A DNA stretch of 64,000 nt from Sphingomonas sp. Leaf17 (GTDB lineage: Bacteria > Pseudomonadota > Alphaproteobacteria > Sphingomonadales > Sphingomonadaceae): contig NZ_LMKL01000001.1 in the NCBI RefSeq assembly GCF_001421505.1, positions 310,001-374,000 on the forward strand. Direction: 5' to 3'. Position numbers and translations under genes: made by a program. Of this stretch, positions 52,828-61,462 are shown piece by piece; within the stretch, counting starts at the first letter, position 1, and each line of letters begins with the position of its first letter. The notes below the pieces were generated by a model. The model was not told the DNA's origin. It saw only the letters and a list, made by a program, of their open reading frames with translations, and searched no databases.

Positions 52828-53924
52828 GCTGCGCTCTCCTGCGTGGCCGCCGCGACAGGATAATCGGTATAGCCCCTGGCGCCACCACCATAGAGCGTCT
52901 GCGGATCGACCTGCGCCAGTGGCGCGCCCGTCTTCATGCGCTCGACCAGGTCGGGATTGGCGATGAAGGGGCGGCCGAACGCGATCAGGTCGGCCTTGCC
53001 GTCCGCCAGATGCGCTTCGGCAAACGTCTGGTCGAACCCGTTATTGGCGATGTAGGCACCACGGAAACGGCTGCGCAGCGCGGCATAGTCGAACGGCGCG
53101 GCATCGCGCGGGCCGCCGGTCGCGCCCTCCACGACATGGATATAGGCGATGCCGAGCGCGTCGAGCTGCTCCACGATATGGTCGAACAGCGGTTGCGGAT
53201 CGCTGGTCGCGATACCGTTGGCGGGCGAAACGGGCGACAGGCGGATGCCGGTGCGCGCCGGCCCGACCGCATCGGCGACCGCCGCGGTCACCGCGATCAT
53301 CAGGCGGGCGCGGTTCGCGATGCTGCCGCCATAGGCATCGGTGCGATGGTTCGCGCCGTCCTTGGCGAACTGGTCGAGCAGATAGCCGTTCGCGCCGTGC
53401 ACCTCGACCCCGTCGAAGCCCGCCGCGATCGCGTTGGCCGCGCCCCGGCGGAAATCGTCGACGATGCCCGGTATTTCATCCAGGCCGAGCGCGCGCGGTT
53501 CGGAAACATCGACGAAGCCGTTGTTGACCACCGTCTTGGTTTCGGCCCGGATGGCCGAGGGCGCGACGGGAGCCGCACCGTTCTCCTGCAGGTCGACATG
53601 GCTGACGCGACCGACATGCCAGAGCTGCAGATAGATCTTCCCGCCCTTCGCATGGACCGCATCGGTCACCGTGCGCCAGCCCGCAACCTGCGCGTCGGTG
53701 TAGATGCCCGGCGTATCCTGATACCCCTGTCCCTGTCGCGACACCTGCGATGCCTCGGTGATGATAAGGCCCGCCGAGGCGCGCTGGCCGTAATATTCCG
53801 CCATCAGGTCGGTCGGCACCAGGCCGGCACCGGCGCGGTTGCGGGTCAGCGGTGCCATGACCAGGCGGTTGGCAAGCGTGATGGATCCCAGATCATAAGA
53901 CGAGAAAAGGCTGGATTCGGACAT
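52824..53924 (-). CDS. Alkene reductase (OYE family, NemA-like)
   Basis: 366-residue FMN enzyme. Motifs: NRLVMAPLTRNRAG, QLWHVGRVSH, GFDGVEVHGANGYLLDQF (Asn and His of the substrate site), FGRPFIANPDLVERM and YGGGARGYTDYP. This is the N-ethylmaleimide/glycerol-trinitrate reductase subgroup, which reduces electrophilic enones and nitro esters with NADPH. It stands second behind the TetR-divergent promoter, as nemA follows nemR in E. coli. Confidence 0.92.
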   Translation of the reverse strand: MSESSLFSSYDLGSITLANRLVMAPLTRNRAGAGLVPTDLMAEYYGQRASAGLIITEASQVSRQGQGYQDTPGIYTDAQVAGWRTVTDAVHAKGGKIYLQLWHVGRVSHVDLQENGAAPVAPSAIRAETKTVVNNGFVDVSEPRALGLDEIPGIVDDFRRGAANAIAAGFDGVEVHGANGYLLDQFAKDGANHRTDAYGGSIANRARLMIAVTAAVADAVGPARTGIRLSPVSPANGIATSDPQPLFDHIVEQLDALGIAYIHVVEGATGGPRDAAPFDYAALRSRFRGAYIANNGFDQTFAEAHLADGKADLIAFGRPFIANPDLVERMKTGAPLAQVDPQTLYGGGARGYTDYPVAAATQESAA

Positions 53925-53960
53925 TTTGCGTATTCTTTCGGATGGCGCGTCTGGAGACGA

Positions 53961-54740
53961 TCAGGCGGTGTAGCGCGGTGCGGGGTGGATCTCGCCAAAG
54001 CCCGGCAACATCGACCGTCGCGCATCCTGGAATGCATCCCACAGGCCGCCATCGTGCAGCGGCGGGATCGTCACCGGTTCGCGCGCGTCGTAGCCGGCAA
54101 GCGCCGCGTCGACCATGTCGCCGACCTCCATCATCGGCGGCAGCGACGCCTCGTCGGCACCGGCGCGGCCCCAAAGCTCGGTGCGGGTCGCGGCTGGCAG
54201 GACGGCCTGCACATAGACGCCCTTCGGCCCCAGTTCGATGGCCAGTCCCTGTGACAGGAACAGCACGAACGCCTTGGTCGCACCATAGACGCTCATGCCA
54301 TATTCCGGCGCCAGCCCCACGACCGAGCCGATATTGATGATGGCACCATCCCCGCGTGCGGCAAGGCGCGGTGCCACCGCGCTCGCAAGCCGTGCGACCG
54401 AGGTGGTGTTGAGCGCGATCAGGCGGTCGACGGCCTCGGTCGGCTGGTCGACGAAGCTGCCCCCCAACCCGGCACCCGCGTTGTTGATGAGAATCCCGAT
54501 GCGATCGTCGTCGCGCAACCGCGCCTCGACGACGGCCATCTGGTCGAGGCGCGTCAGGTCGGCTTGCAGCACATCGACCGCGACCCCCGTCTCCCCGTTC
54601 AGCTTCGCCGCCAGCGCCGCGAGACGGTCGGCATCGCGCGCCACCAGAACCAGGTCATGGCCACGGCGGGCGAAGCGATCGGCATAGGTGGCACCGATGC
54701 CGGTGGAGGCACCGGTAATGAGAACGGCAGGCTTGGTCAT
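53961..54740 (-). CDS. SDR family oxidoreductase
   Basis: 259-residue classical SDR: TGASTGIGATYAD, ILINNAGAG, Ser in NIGSVVG and catalytic YGATK. The C-terminal part (PPLHDGGLWDAF) is close to SDRs in similar TetR-linked clusters. It is the first gene of the leftward operon, which starts at the operator region at 54771. Confidence 0.9.
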   Translation of the reverse strand: MTKPAVLITGASTGIGATYADRFARRGHDLVLVARDADRLAALAAKLNGETGVAVDVLQADLTRLDQMAVVEARLRDDDRIGILINNAGAGLGGSFVDQPTEAVDRLIALNTTSVARLASAVAPRLAARGDGAIINIGSVVGLAPEYGMSVYGATKAFVLFLSQGLAIELGPKGVYVQAVLPAATRTELWGRAGADEASLPPMMEVGDMVDAALAGYDAREPVTIPPLHDGGLWDAFQDARRSMLPGFGEIHPAPRYTA

Positions 54741-54770
54741 CGGATTGCCCTTTCGAAACGCAGCGTTATA

Positions 54771-54816
54771 TTGATGACAGTCATCATGAATTGCTAAATG
54801 TGATAGCCATCATGAA
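54771..54816. promoter_or_regulatory. TetR operator region (shared 20-mer)
   Basis: A dyad TTGATGACAGTCATCATGAA at 54771-54790 matches 16 of 20 bases of the operator at 29025. A weaker direct copy (TGATA..GCCATCATGAA) follows at 54801. It lies between the divergent SDR and TetR genes. Confidence 0.7.
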
Positions 54817-54845
54817 ACGTCAACGGTCAGACGGAGATTATTTCG

Positions 54846-55460
54846 ATGAAGGTCAGTCGCGAGCAGATGGTGGAGAACCGTCGCCGCATCCTCCAGGAGG
54901 CCAGCCGGCTGTTTCGCGATCGCGGATTCGCCGCGGTGACGGTCGCCGACGTCATGAAGGCGGCCGGGCAGACGCATGGCGGCTTTTACGGCCACTTCGC
55001 GTCCAAGGACGCGCTGATCGCCGCGACGATCGCCGATACGCTGGCGGGGGAGAGCGCCGGCATGACCGACATTGATGCATGGACAGACGCCTATCTGTCG
55101 CCGCTGCACCGGGAAAATCCGGACCGGGGATGCCCGATGGCCAGCCTTGCCGGATTGATGCGGCACCAGACGCCAGAGGCGCGTACCGCCATGGCGCGCG
55201 GGCTGGATGCGCATATCGGCCACCTCGCGCGCGGTCTGCCGGGTGATGACGAAGCCGAACGACGCCAGGCGGCGATCGGCCGGTGGGCGGCGATGGTCGG
55301 TGCCGTCGTGCTGTCACGCGCCATCGACGACAGCGCCCTGTCGGACGAGGTGTTGCGGGAAACCCGGGCATGGATCGCGGCGGCGCGACCCGCGGTACAG
55401 CCAGATCGGGGTGGGCCGGATCAGGATGGGCCAGATCAGAAAGGAGATGCCCGCGCATGA
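54846..55460 (+). CDS. TetR family transcriptional regulator
   Basis: 204 residues. HTH with RRRILQEASRLFRDRGFAAV and DVMKAAGQTHGGFYGHFASK; the ligand domain has one conserved Cys in DRGCPMASLAGL, matching the Cys of the TetR protein at 28.4 kb (GDGCTMAAL). The pair are paralogues. A single Cys beside electrophile-reducing enzymes resembles NemR-type reactive-electrophile sensing (inference). It is coupled to a thioesterase gene by an ATGA overlap. Confidence 0.9.
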   Translation: MKVSREQMVENRRRILQEASRLFRDRGFAAVTVADVMKAAGQTHGGFYGHFASKDALIAATIADTLAGESAGMTDIDAWTDAYLSPLHRENPDRGCPMASLAGLMRHQTPEARTAMARGLDAHIGHLARGLPGDDEAERRQAAIGRWAAMVGAVVLSRAIDDSALSDEVLRETRAWIAAARPAVQPDRGGPDQDGPDQKGDARA

Positions 55461-55918
55461 ACATATTGACCGACCATGTGGACCTTGATGGCCACGACCA
55501 GCTGGCGGCTCTGATGGCGAGCAACCGCAATCCGCCGATCGGCGATACGCTGGAGTTCGCGCTGGTCGAACTGGAGCGCGGTCGCGTCGTCTTCGAAGGG
55601 TCGCCGTCGCGCAGGGTCTTCAATCCCATCGGATCGGTGCATGGCGGCTATGCCGCGACCCTGTTGGACAGCGCCTGCGGATGCGCCGTCCATTCCAGCC
55701 TGCCCCCAGGACAGGGCTTTACGACGCTGGAACTCAAGGTATCGTATCACCGGGCGCTGACCGACACGAGCGGTCCCGTCCGGGCCGAAGGCAAGATCAT
55801 ATCCATCGGGCGGCGTGTCGGCTTTTCGGAAGCAAGGCTGATCGATGCGCAAGGCCGGCTATGCGCGTCGGCGACGTCGACCCTGCTGATCTTTCCCCTT
55901 CGTGCCGCCGATGGCTGA
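55457..55918 (+). CDS. PaaI-type thioesterase
   Basis: 153 residues, hot-dog fold: NPIGSVHGGYAATLLDSACG with the HGG motif, and LELKVSYHRALTD. It hydrolyses acyl-CoA thioesters, commonly aromatic or short-chain ones; the substrate is unknown. The start overlaps the TetR stop (ATGA). Confidence 0.9.
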   Translation: MNILTDHVDLDGHDQLAALMASNRNPPIGDTLEFALVELERGRVVFEGSPSRRVFNPIGSVHGGYAATLLDSACGCAVHSSLPPGQGFTTLELKVSYHRALTDTSGPVRAEGKIISIGRRVGFSEARLIDAQGRLCASATSTLLIFPLRAADG

Positions 55919-56037
55919 CACGGGCGGACGGCCACGCCGATATGCCCCGCCGCCTCCCGGGTGCCGCGCCTGCCCCGCGATGATCGCGATGGCGCATTGC
56001 ATTTGCCCGGTGTCTGCGGACGGCCATATACAGGCCC

Positions 56038-57090
56038 ATGAGCGACATCACCCCAGACGGTAACCGGCACGAGTCCACCCGACCGCGCACCATCAGCGAC
56101 ATCGCGCGACTGGCGGGTGTCCACGCGGGAACCGTATCGCGCGCGCTTGCGGACAATCCGCTGGTGAATGCCGAGACGCGCGCGCGGATCCAGGCGCTGG
56201 CCGACGAGCATGGATTTCGGCCCAACCAGATGGCCAGCCGCCTTCGCACGCAGAAGACGCATGTCGTCGGGGTCGTCGTTCCACTCGGCCACGAGCGCCG
56301 CCAGCATCTGTCCGACCCGTTCTTCATGACTATCCTCGGTCATCTCGCCGATGCCCTGACTGAGGGCGGCTACGACATCATGCTCTCCCGCGTCATTCCC
56401 GACGCGCACGACTGGCTGGAGCGCATCGTCGATTCCGGCATGCTCGACGGCGTGCTCCTGATCGGCCAGTCGGACCAGTTCGACGCGATCGAACGGGTTG
56501 CGGCGCGCTATCGCCCGCTGGTGGTCTGGGGCGATCATGTCGATGGCCAGCATCACTGCGCGGTCGGTGTCGACAACAGGCTGGGCGGCCTGCTGGCGGG
56601 ACGACGGCTGATCGAGCGGGGCTGTCGGCAACTGGCGTTCTTCGGCGAAATCCGGACGCTGGAACTGGCTCACCGTTACGATGGGCTGATCCAGGCGGCT
56701 CGGGAGGCGGACATCGCCGACCCTGTCCAGTGCGATACCCATCTGGCGTCCGATGTGATGGCAGCGGAGATTTCGGATCACCTTGATCGACTGTCGGGCA
56801 GGATAGACGGCATCGCTGCGGCATCGGACGTCATCGCGATGCGCAGCGTGCGGGTGCTGGCCGATCGCGGCATCGCCGTGCCGGGCGATGTTCCCGTGGT
56901 CGGGTTCGACGACCTGCCGCTTGCCAGCCAGATCATTCCGCGGCTGACGACGATCCGTCAGGATGTCGAACGTGGTGCCGCCGAAATGATTCGCGCGTTG
57001 TTCGCGCGGATGCAGGGGGCGGAGATGCCGGGGGCGGATGCGCCGTCGGTCATCATGACGCCCGAGCTTGTGGTGCGCGATTCAGCCTGA
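56038..57090 (+). CDS. LacI family transcriptional regulator
   Basis: 350 residues. N-terminal HTH with hinge (TISDIARLAGVHAGTVSRAL, NPLVNAETRARIQALADEHG), and a periplasmic-binding-protein-like core (VVGVVVPLGH, VPVVGFDDLPLASQIIPRLT). It probably represses the following carbohydrate genes and releases on binding a sugar. It is first in the locus, 170 bases before the TonB receptor gene, whose leader holds repeated TTGCAATCG motifs. Confidence 0.92.
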   Translation: MSDITPDGNRHESTRPRTISDIARLAGVHAGTVSRALADNPLVNAETRARIQALADEHGFRPNQMASRLRTQKTHVVGVVVPLGHERRQHLSDPFFMTILGHLADALTEGGYDIMLSRVIPDAHDWLERIVDSGMLDGVLLIGQSDQFDAIERVAARYRPLVVWGDHVDGQHHCAVGVDNRLGGLLAGRRLIERGCRQLAFFGEIRTLELAHRYDGLIQAAREADIADPVQCDTHLASDVMAAEISDHLDRLSGRIDGIAAASDVIAMRSVRVLADRGIAVPGDVPVVGFDDLPLASQIIPRLTTIRQDVERGAAEMIRALFARMQGAEMPGADAPSVIMTPELVVRDSA

Positions 57091-57160
57091 ACTCCAGGCA
57101 TCTGTTTTTGCTAGGTTTTATAACCATCGCGAGACCGTATGAATGCACATTGCGCGGCCT

Positions 57161-57202
57161 TTGCAATCGTTTGTTGCAATGGCCTGCAATCGTCTGCATA
57201 GT
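57161..57202 (+). promoter_or_regulatory. Promoter with candidate LacI operators
   Basis: TTGCAA (57174-57179), 17-bp spacer and CATAGT (57197-57202) form a sigma-70-like promoter. TTGCAA occurs twice around a 7-base core (57161-57179), and CTGCAATCGTCTGCA at 57184-57198 repeats the TGCAATCGT element. A repressor bound here would overlap the -35/-10 boxes. Confidence 0.55.
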
Positions 57203-57260
57203 GACACGACAAACAGATAAACAGGCTGTCGATCACGGCGGTTGATTCAGGAGGGGTTCC

Positions 57261-59771
57261 ATGAGGAAGGCATCGTTTTGGCTTGCTGGCGTCACGCTGG
57301 CGGCATTCCAGCCGTTCGTCGCTTCGGCGCAGACCGCACCGGCGCAGGCCACGCCCCAGGCCGATACGGCACCGGGCGACGCCGCCGCCGATCCGGCGAA
57401 TGACCCGAACGATCGCGCCAACGACATCGTCGTCACCGGCACTTCCCGCCCCGAACGCCGCCTGACGACCAGCATCTCGGTCAGCGCGCTGGACGCCACC
57501 CAGATCGCGCGCGCGGCACCACTGGGCAGCGCCGATCTGATCCGCAACGTGCCCGGCCTCCGGTCGGAGGCCTCGGGTGGCGAAGGCAATGCCAACATCG
57601 CCGTGCGCGGCCTGCCCGTTGCCAGCGGCGGCGCCAAGTTCGTCCAGTTCCAGGAGGACGGCCTGCCCGTTCTCAACTTCGGTGACATCGCCTTCGCGAC
57701 CGCCGACGCCTTTGTCCGGCCCGACAACAACGTGCAGCGCGTCGAAGTCGTGCGCGGCGGTTCGGCATCGACGTTCACGAGCAATGCGCCGGGCGCGATC
57801 ATCAACTTCATCAGCAAGACCGGCAAGACCGCGGGCGGCAACGTCGCGCTGACCCGGGGCCTCGATTTCGATCGCACGCGCATCGACGCCGATTACGGCG
57901 CGCCGATCGGCGACGACTGGAACTTTCATATCGGCGGATTCTACCGGATCGGCGACGGTGTGAAGAAGATCGGCTACAACGCCGAGAAGGGTGGCCAGAT
58001 CAAGGCCAACATCACGCGCAATTTCGCCAACGGTTTCCTGCGGATCACCGGCAAGTTTCTCGACGACCGCGCGCCGGCCTATATCCCCGTGCCGATCCGC
58101 AACACCGGCACCAACAGCGATCCCAAGTTCAGCAACCTGCCCGGCTTCGACGCGAGGAAGGATCCGCTCCAGTCGCCGTATTTCCGTTCCGATCTGGCGA
58201 TCGGCGCGAACGGCCAGCGCATCCGCACCGACGTGGCCGACGGCTATCGCACCAAGGCCCGCGCGATCGGTGGCGAGGCGTCGTTTGACCTGGGCGGTGG
58301 CTGGAACATCGACGACAAGTTCAACTATGCCAAGAACTCCGGTGGCTTCACCACGCCCTACGCGGCCAATGTCCAGACCGCGGCGTCGTTCGCATCCTCG
58401 CTGGGCGGTGCCGGTGCGACGCTGCGCTATGCGAACGGCCCCAATGCCGGTCAGACGATCGCCAACCCGGCGACACTCAACGGCAACGGCCTTGCGACCA
58501 ACGCGCTGCTGTTCAACGTGACGCTCGACGATTTCACCAACATCACCAACGTGCTGACGCTGGCCAAGGAAGTCGATGGCGGGTCGCTCGGGTCGGGTTC
58601 GGTAACGCTGGGCTATTTCAAGTCGCGCCAGGCGGTCAAGATGGACTGGCACTGGAACAGCTATCTGCAGGAAGTCAGCGGCAACAGGCCCGCCCTGCTC
58701 GACGTCTTCAACGCCGCCGGACAGCCGGTCACCCAGAACGGCCTGATCGCGTATGGCGAACCGGTGTTCGGCAATTGCTGCCAGCGATTCTATGACGTCG
58801 ACTACACCATCGACGCGCCCTATCTCGCCGCGACGTGGAAGACCGGCCGGCTGAACATCGACGGCAGCGTGCGCTGGAACAGCTCGAAGGCGGATGGTAT
58901 CTACGCCACCAACACCGGGCTGAGCACGATCGACGTCAATCAGGACGGCGTCATCCAGAACGTCGAGCGTGCGGTGCCGGTGGTCAATCTCGCGGCGGCC
59001 CAGTCGGTGAACTACCGCAAGTCCTACTTCACCTGGTCGATCGGTGCCAATTACGAGATCCAGACCGATCTGGCGATGTTTGCCCGCGTCAGCCGCGGCG
59101 CGCGCTTCAACGCGGATCGCGTGCTGTTCGGCGGCGGCGTCCGCACCGATGGCAGCATCGCCGACGAGATCGCGGTGAACTTCGTCAACCAGCAGGAAGC
59201 CGGCGTGAAGTATCGCGCGGGTCCGTTCTTTGCCAACGTCACCGCATTCCGCGCGACGACGGCCGAGACGAACGAGATCGTCATCCCGCGCCAGATGCTC
59301 ATCAGCAACAAGTACCGGTCCTACGGACTCGAGCTTGAAGCCGGGCTGGATTACGACGTGTTCCACCTGACCGGCGGCGCGACCTATACGCATGCGCGGA
59401 TCACCGAAAGCGAAGTGACGCCGGCCTTCAACGGCAACACGCCGTACCGTCAGGCGGCGCTGATCTTCCAGGCATCGCCGTCGATCGAGCTGGATCGTTT
59501 CTCGATCGGGGCGAATATCATCGGCACGACCTCGTCCTATGCGTCGGACCTCAACCAGCTGAAGATCCCGGGCTATGTCCTGACCGGCGCGTTCGCGTCG
59601 TTCGCGGTCACCCCGGCCCTGCGCCTGTCGGTCAACGCGCAGAACATCTTCAACACGCTGGCGATCACCGAACTCGGCCAGTCGACCGACACGCTGCCGA
59701 CCAGCGGCATCAACACCGCACGCGCCTTTCCGGGCCGCAACATCAGTGCGACGATCGCCCTTCGGTTCTGA
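57261..59771 (+). CDS. TonB-dependent receptor, carbohydrate type
   Basis: Outer-membrane receptor of 836 residues: signal peptide (MRKASFWLAGVTLAAFQPFVASA), TonB box region near DIVVTGTS, a plug at about 70-180 (IRNVPGLRSEASGG, VEVVRGGSASTFTSNAPGAI), a large barrel, and terminal Phe (IALRF). Position after LacI and before a GH27 and a GH13 gene points to oligosaccharide uptake, as SuxB does for sucrose in Xanthomonas. GGAGG precedes the ATG. Confidence 0.88.
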   Translation: MRKASFWLAGVTLAAFQPFVASAQTAPAQATPQADTAPGDAAADPANDPNDRANDIVVTGTSRPERRLTTSISVSALDATQIARAAPLGSADLIRNVPGLRSEASGGEGNANIAVRGLPVASGGAKFVQFQEDGLPVLNFGDIAFATADAFVRPDNNVQRVEVVRGGSASTFTSNAPGAIINFISKTGKTAGGNVALTRGLDFDRTRIDADYGAPIGDDWNFHIGGFYRIGDGVKKIGYNAEKGGQIKANITRNFANGFLRITGKFLDDRAPAYIPVPIRNTGTNSDPKFSNLPGFDARKDPLQSPYFRSDLAIGANGQRIRTDVADGYRTKARAIGGEASFDLGGGWNIDDKFNYAKNSGGFTTPYAANVQTAASFASSLGGAGATLRYANGPNAGQTIANPATLNGNGLATNALLFNVTLDDFTNITNVLTLAKEVDGGSLGSGSVTLGYFKSRQAVKMDWHWNSYLQEVSGNRPALLDVFNAAGQPVTQNGLIAYGEPVFGNCCQRFYDVDYTIDAPYLAATWKTGRLNIDGSVRWNSSKADGIYATNTGLSTIDVNQDGVIQNVERAVPVVNLAAAQSVNYRKSYFTWSIGANYEIQTDLAMFARVSRGARFNADRVLFGGGVRTDGSIADEIAVNFVNQQEAGVKYRAGPFFANVTAFRATTAETNEIVIPRQMLISNKYRSYGLELEAGLDYDVFHLTGGATYTHARITESEVTPAFNGNTPYRQAALIFQASPSIELDRFSIGANIIGTTSSYASDLNQLKIPGYVLTGAFASFAVTPALRLSVNAQNIFNTLAITELGQSTDTLPTSGINTARAFPGRNISATIALRF

Positions 59772-59852
59772 CGACGGCGGCAGGTCACGGCGGCGGGTCG
59801 CGGCATCCACGAGCGGGTGCTGCGACCGGCCGATCAACAGGGGATGACAGGG

Positions 59853-61457
59853 ATGCGTATGCGTAAGGTGCTTGGCGCGATCGGTATCGCGGCGGTCGGC
59901 GGACTGATCGGCGTCACAGCGCCGATGGGCATGTCGCCTGCCGTGGCGCAGGCGGCGGCAACGCCACAGCCGCTGGCAAGCCTCGACGGCAGTTGGCTGG
60001 TCGTTCCCCGCCGGACGCCGGGGTCGGTCGCCATCGGCGGCATCCCCCGGTCGTTCGTCCTGTCGAGCGATGGCAGGACGGTGACGGGCGAGTTCCGCTT
60101 CAATGGCTGGGTCTATCCGATCGCGAACATGGTCGCGCGGCCCGACGGCTTCGCCTTCGACCTGACCGGCAAGCCGCCCTTCGTGAAGATGCGCGCAAAA
60201 CTGTCTGCGGGCGGCCGCTTCCTCGATGTCTGGATCGGCGACGAGGTGGTCGGCGTTGCCCCCTTCCTCGCGCGGCGCGTGACGCCCGCCGAACTGGCGA
60301 CGGTCGAACGCGATGCACCGCGCCCCGACAACATGACCAAGCTCCCCCTGCCCGCGCTGCACGACGTCGGCGTGAAGAACCTGGCACCGACCCCGCCGAT
60401 GGGCTGGAACAGCTGGAACGTCTTCCGCGAGGCGGTCGACGACGCCGCGGTGCGCGCGATGGCCGACCGGCTCGTTGCCACCGGTCTGCGCGACGCCGGG
60501 TATCGCTATGTCACGATCGACGACGGCTGGCAGGGCAAGCGCGATGCGGCGGGCGTGCTGCATCCCAACGCCAAGTTCCCCGACATGAAGGGACTGGTCG
60601 ACTATATCCATGCACGCGGCCTGAAGGTCGGCATCTACAGTTCGCCGGGACCGGTCACCTGCACCGGGTACATCGGCAGCCACGGCCATGAGAAACAGGA
60701 TGCGAAGACCTATGCCGCATGGGGCGTCGACCTGCTGAAATACGACTGGTGCAGCGCGTCCAACATCTACGACACCAAGACGGAGATGCAGGCGCAGTAC
60801 CAGAAGATGGGCGACGCGCTTGCCGAAACCGGTCGGGCGATCGTCTACAGCCTGTGTCAGTACGGCCTGTTCGACGTCGGCAGCTGGGGCAACCGCGTCG
60901 GCGGCCATTTGTGGCGGACCGGCGGTGACAGCATCGAAGGCGATCTGTGGCACGCGATCGATTTCCGTTTCGATCATAACGGCAACGCGGCGCATGCTGG
61001 GCCGAGCGCCTGGAACGACGCCGACATGATGCTGGTCGGCATCGACGGGCTGACGCCCGAGGAATATCGGACGCACTACACATTGTGGACGATGGCCGCA
61101 TCGCCGATCATCCTCGGCAACGACCTGCGCACGATGACGCCTGCCACCAAGGCGCTGGTCGCCAATCGCGAGGTCATCGCGATCGACCAGGATCCGCTCG
61201 GCATTCAGGGCCGGCGCGTCTCGCAGGACGGCAAGACCGAGATCTGGACCAAGCGTCTCGCCGACGGATCGACCGCGGTCGCCCTGTTCAACCGGGGCGA
61301 CGCCCCGGCCGCGATGACGGTGCGCTGGGGCGGCGCGGTCGGCGTCGCGCAGCCGAAAATGCTCCGCGACGTATGGCGCGGCGCCGACCTGCCGGTCCGG
61401 CCGAGCTACACGACCACCGTCCCGCGTCACGGCGCCATCCTTCTGCGGGCGTTCTGA
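59853..61457 (+). CDS. GH27 alpha-galactosidase
   Basis: About 534 residues. Signal peptide (IGIAAVGGLIGVTAPMGMSPAVA), an N-terminal beta domain of about 130 residues, and a GH27 barrel with PPMGWNSWNVF, TIDDGWQG, nucleophile Asp in DLLKYDWCSASN, and acid/base region RTGGDSIEGDLW with SAWNDADMM. It removes terminal alpha-galactose, for example from raffinose or melibiose, in the periplasm. The start is uncertain between ATGs at 59844, 59853 and 59859. The gap to the next gene is 5 bases. Confidence 0.92.
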   Translation: MRMRKVLGAIGIAAVGGLIGVTAPMGMSPAVAQAAATPQPLASLDGSWLVVPRRTPGSVAIGGIPRSFVLSSDGRTVTGEFRFNGWVYPIANMVARPDGFAFDLTGKPPFVKMRAKLSAGGRFLDVWIGDEVVGVAPFLARRVTPAELATVERDAPRPDNMTKLPLPALHDVGVKNLAPTPPMGWNSWNVFREAVDDAAVRAMADRLVATGLRDAGYRYVTIDDGWQGKRDAAGVLHPNAKFPDMKGLVDYIHARGLKVGIYSSPGPVTCTGYIGSHGHEKQDAKTYAAWGVDLLKYDWCSASNIYDTKTEMQAQYQKMGDALAETGRAIVYSLCQYGLFDVGSWGNRVGGHLWRTGGDSIEGDLWHAIDFRFDHNGNAAHAGPSAWNDADMMLVGIDGLTPEEYRTHYTLWTMAASPIILGNDLRTMTPATKALVANREVIAIDQDPLGIQGRRVSQDGKTEIWTKRLADGSTAVALFNRGDAPAAMTVRWGGAVGVAQPKMLRDVWRGADLPVRPSYTTTVPRHGAILLRAF

Positions 61458-61462
61458 CCGTC

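Noticed and set aside
57111..61430. A minus-strand reading frame of about 1440 codons across the TonB receptor and GH27 genes
   Set aside because: It overlaps two well-recognised genes on the other strand, has Arg/Asp/Val-rich low-information sequence typical of GC-rich antisense frames, and has no domain match.
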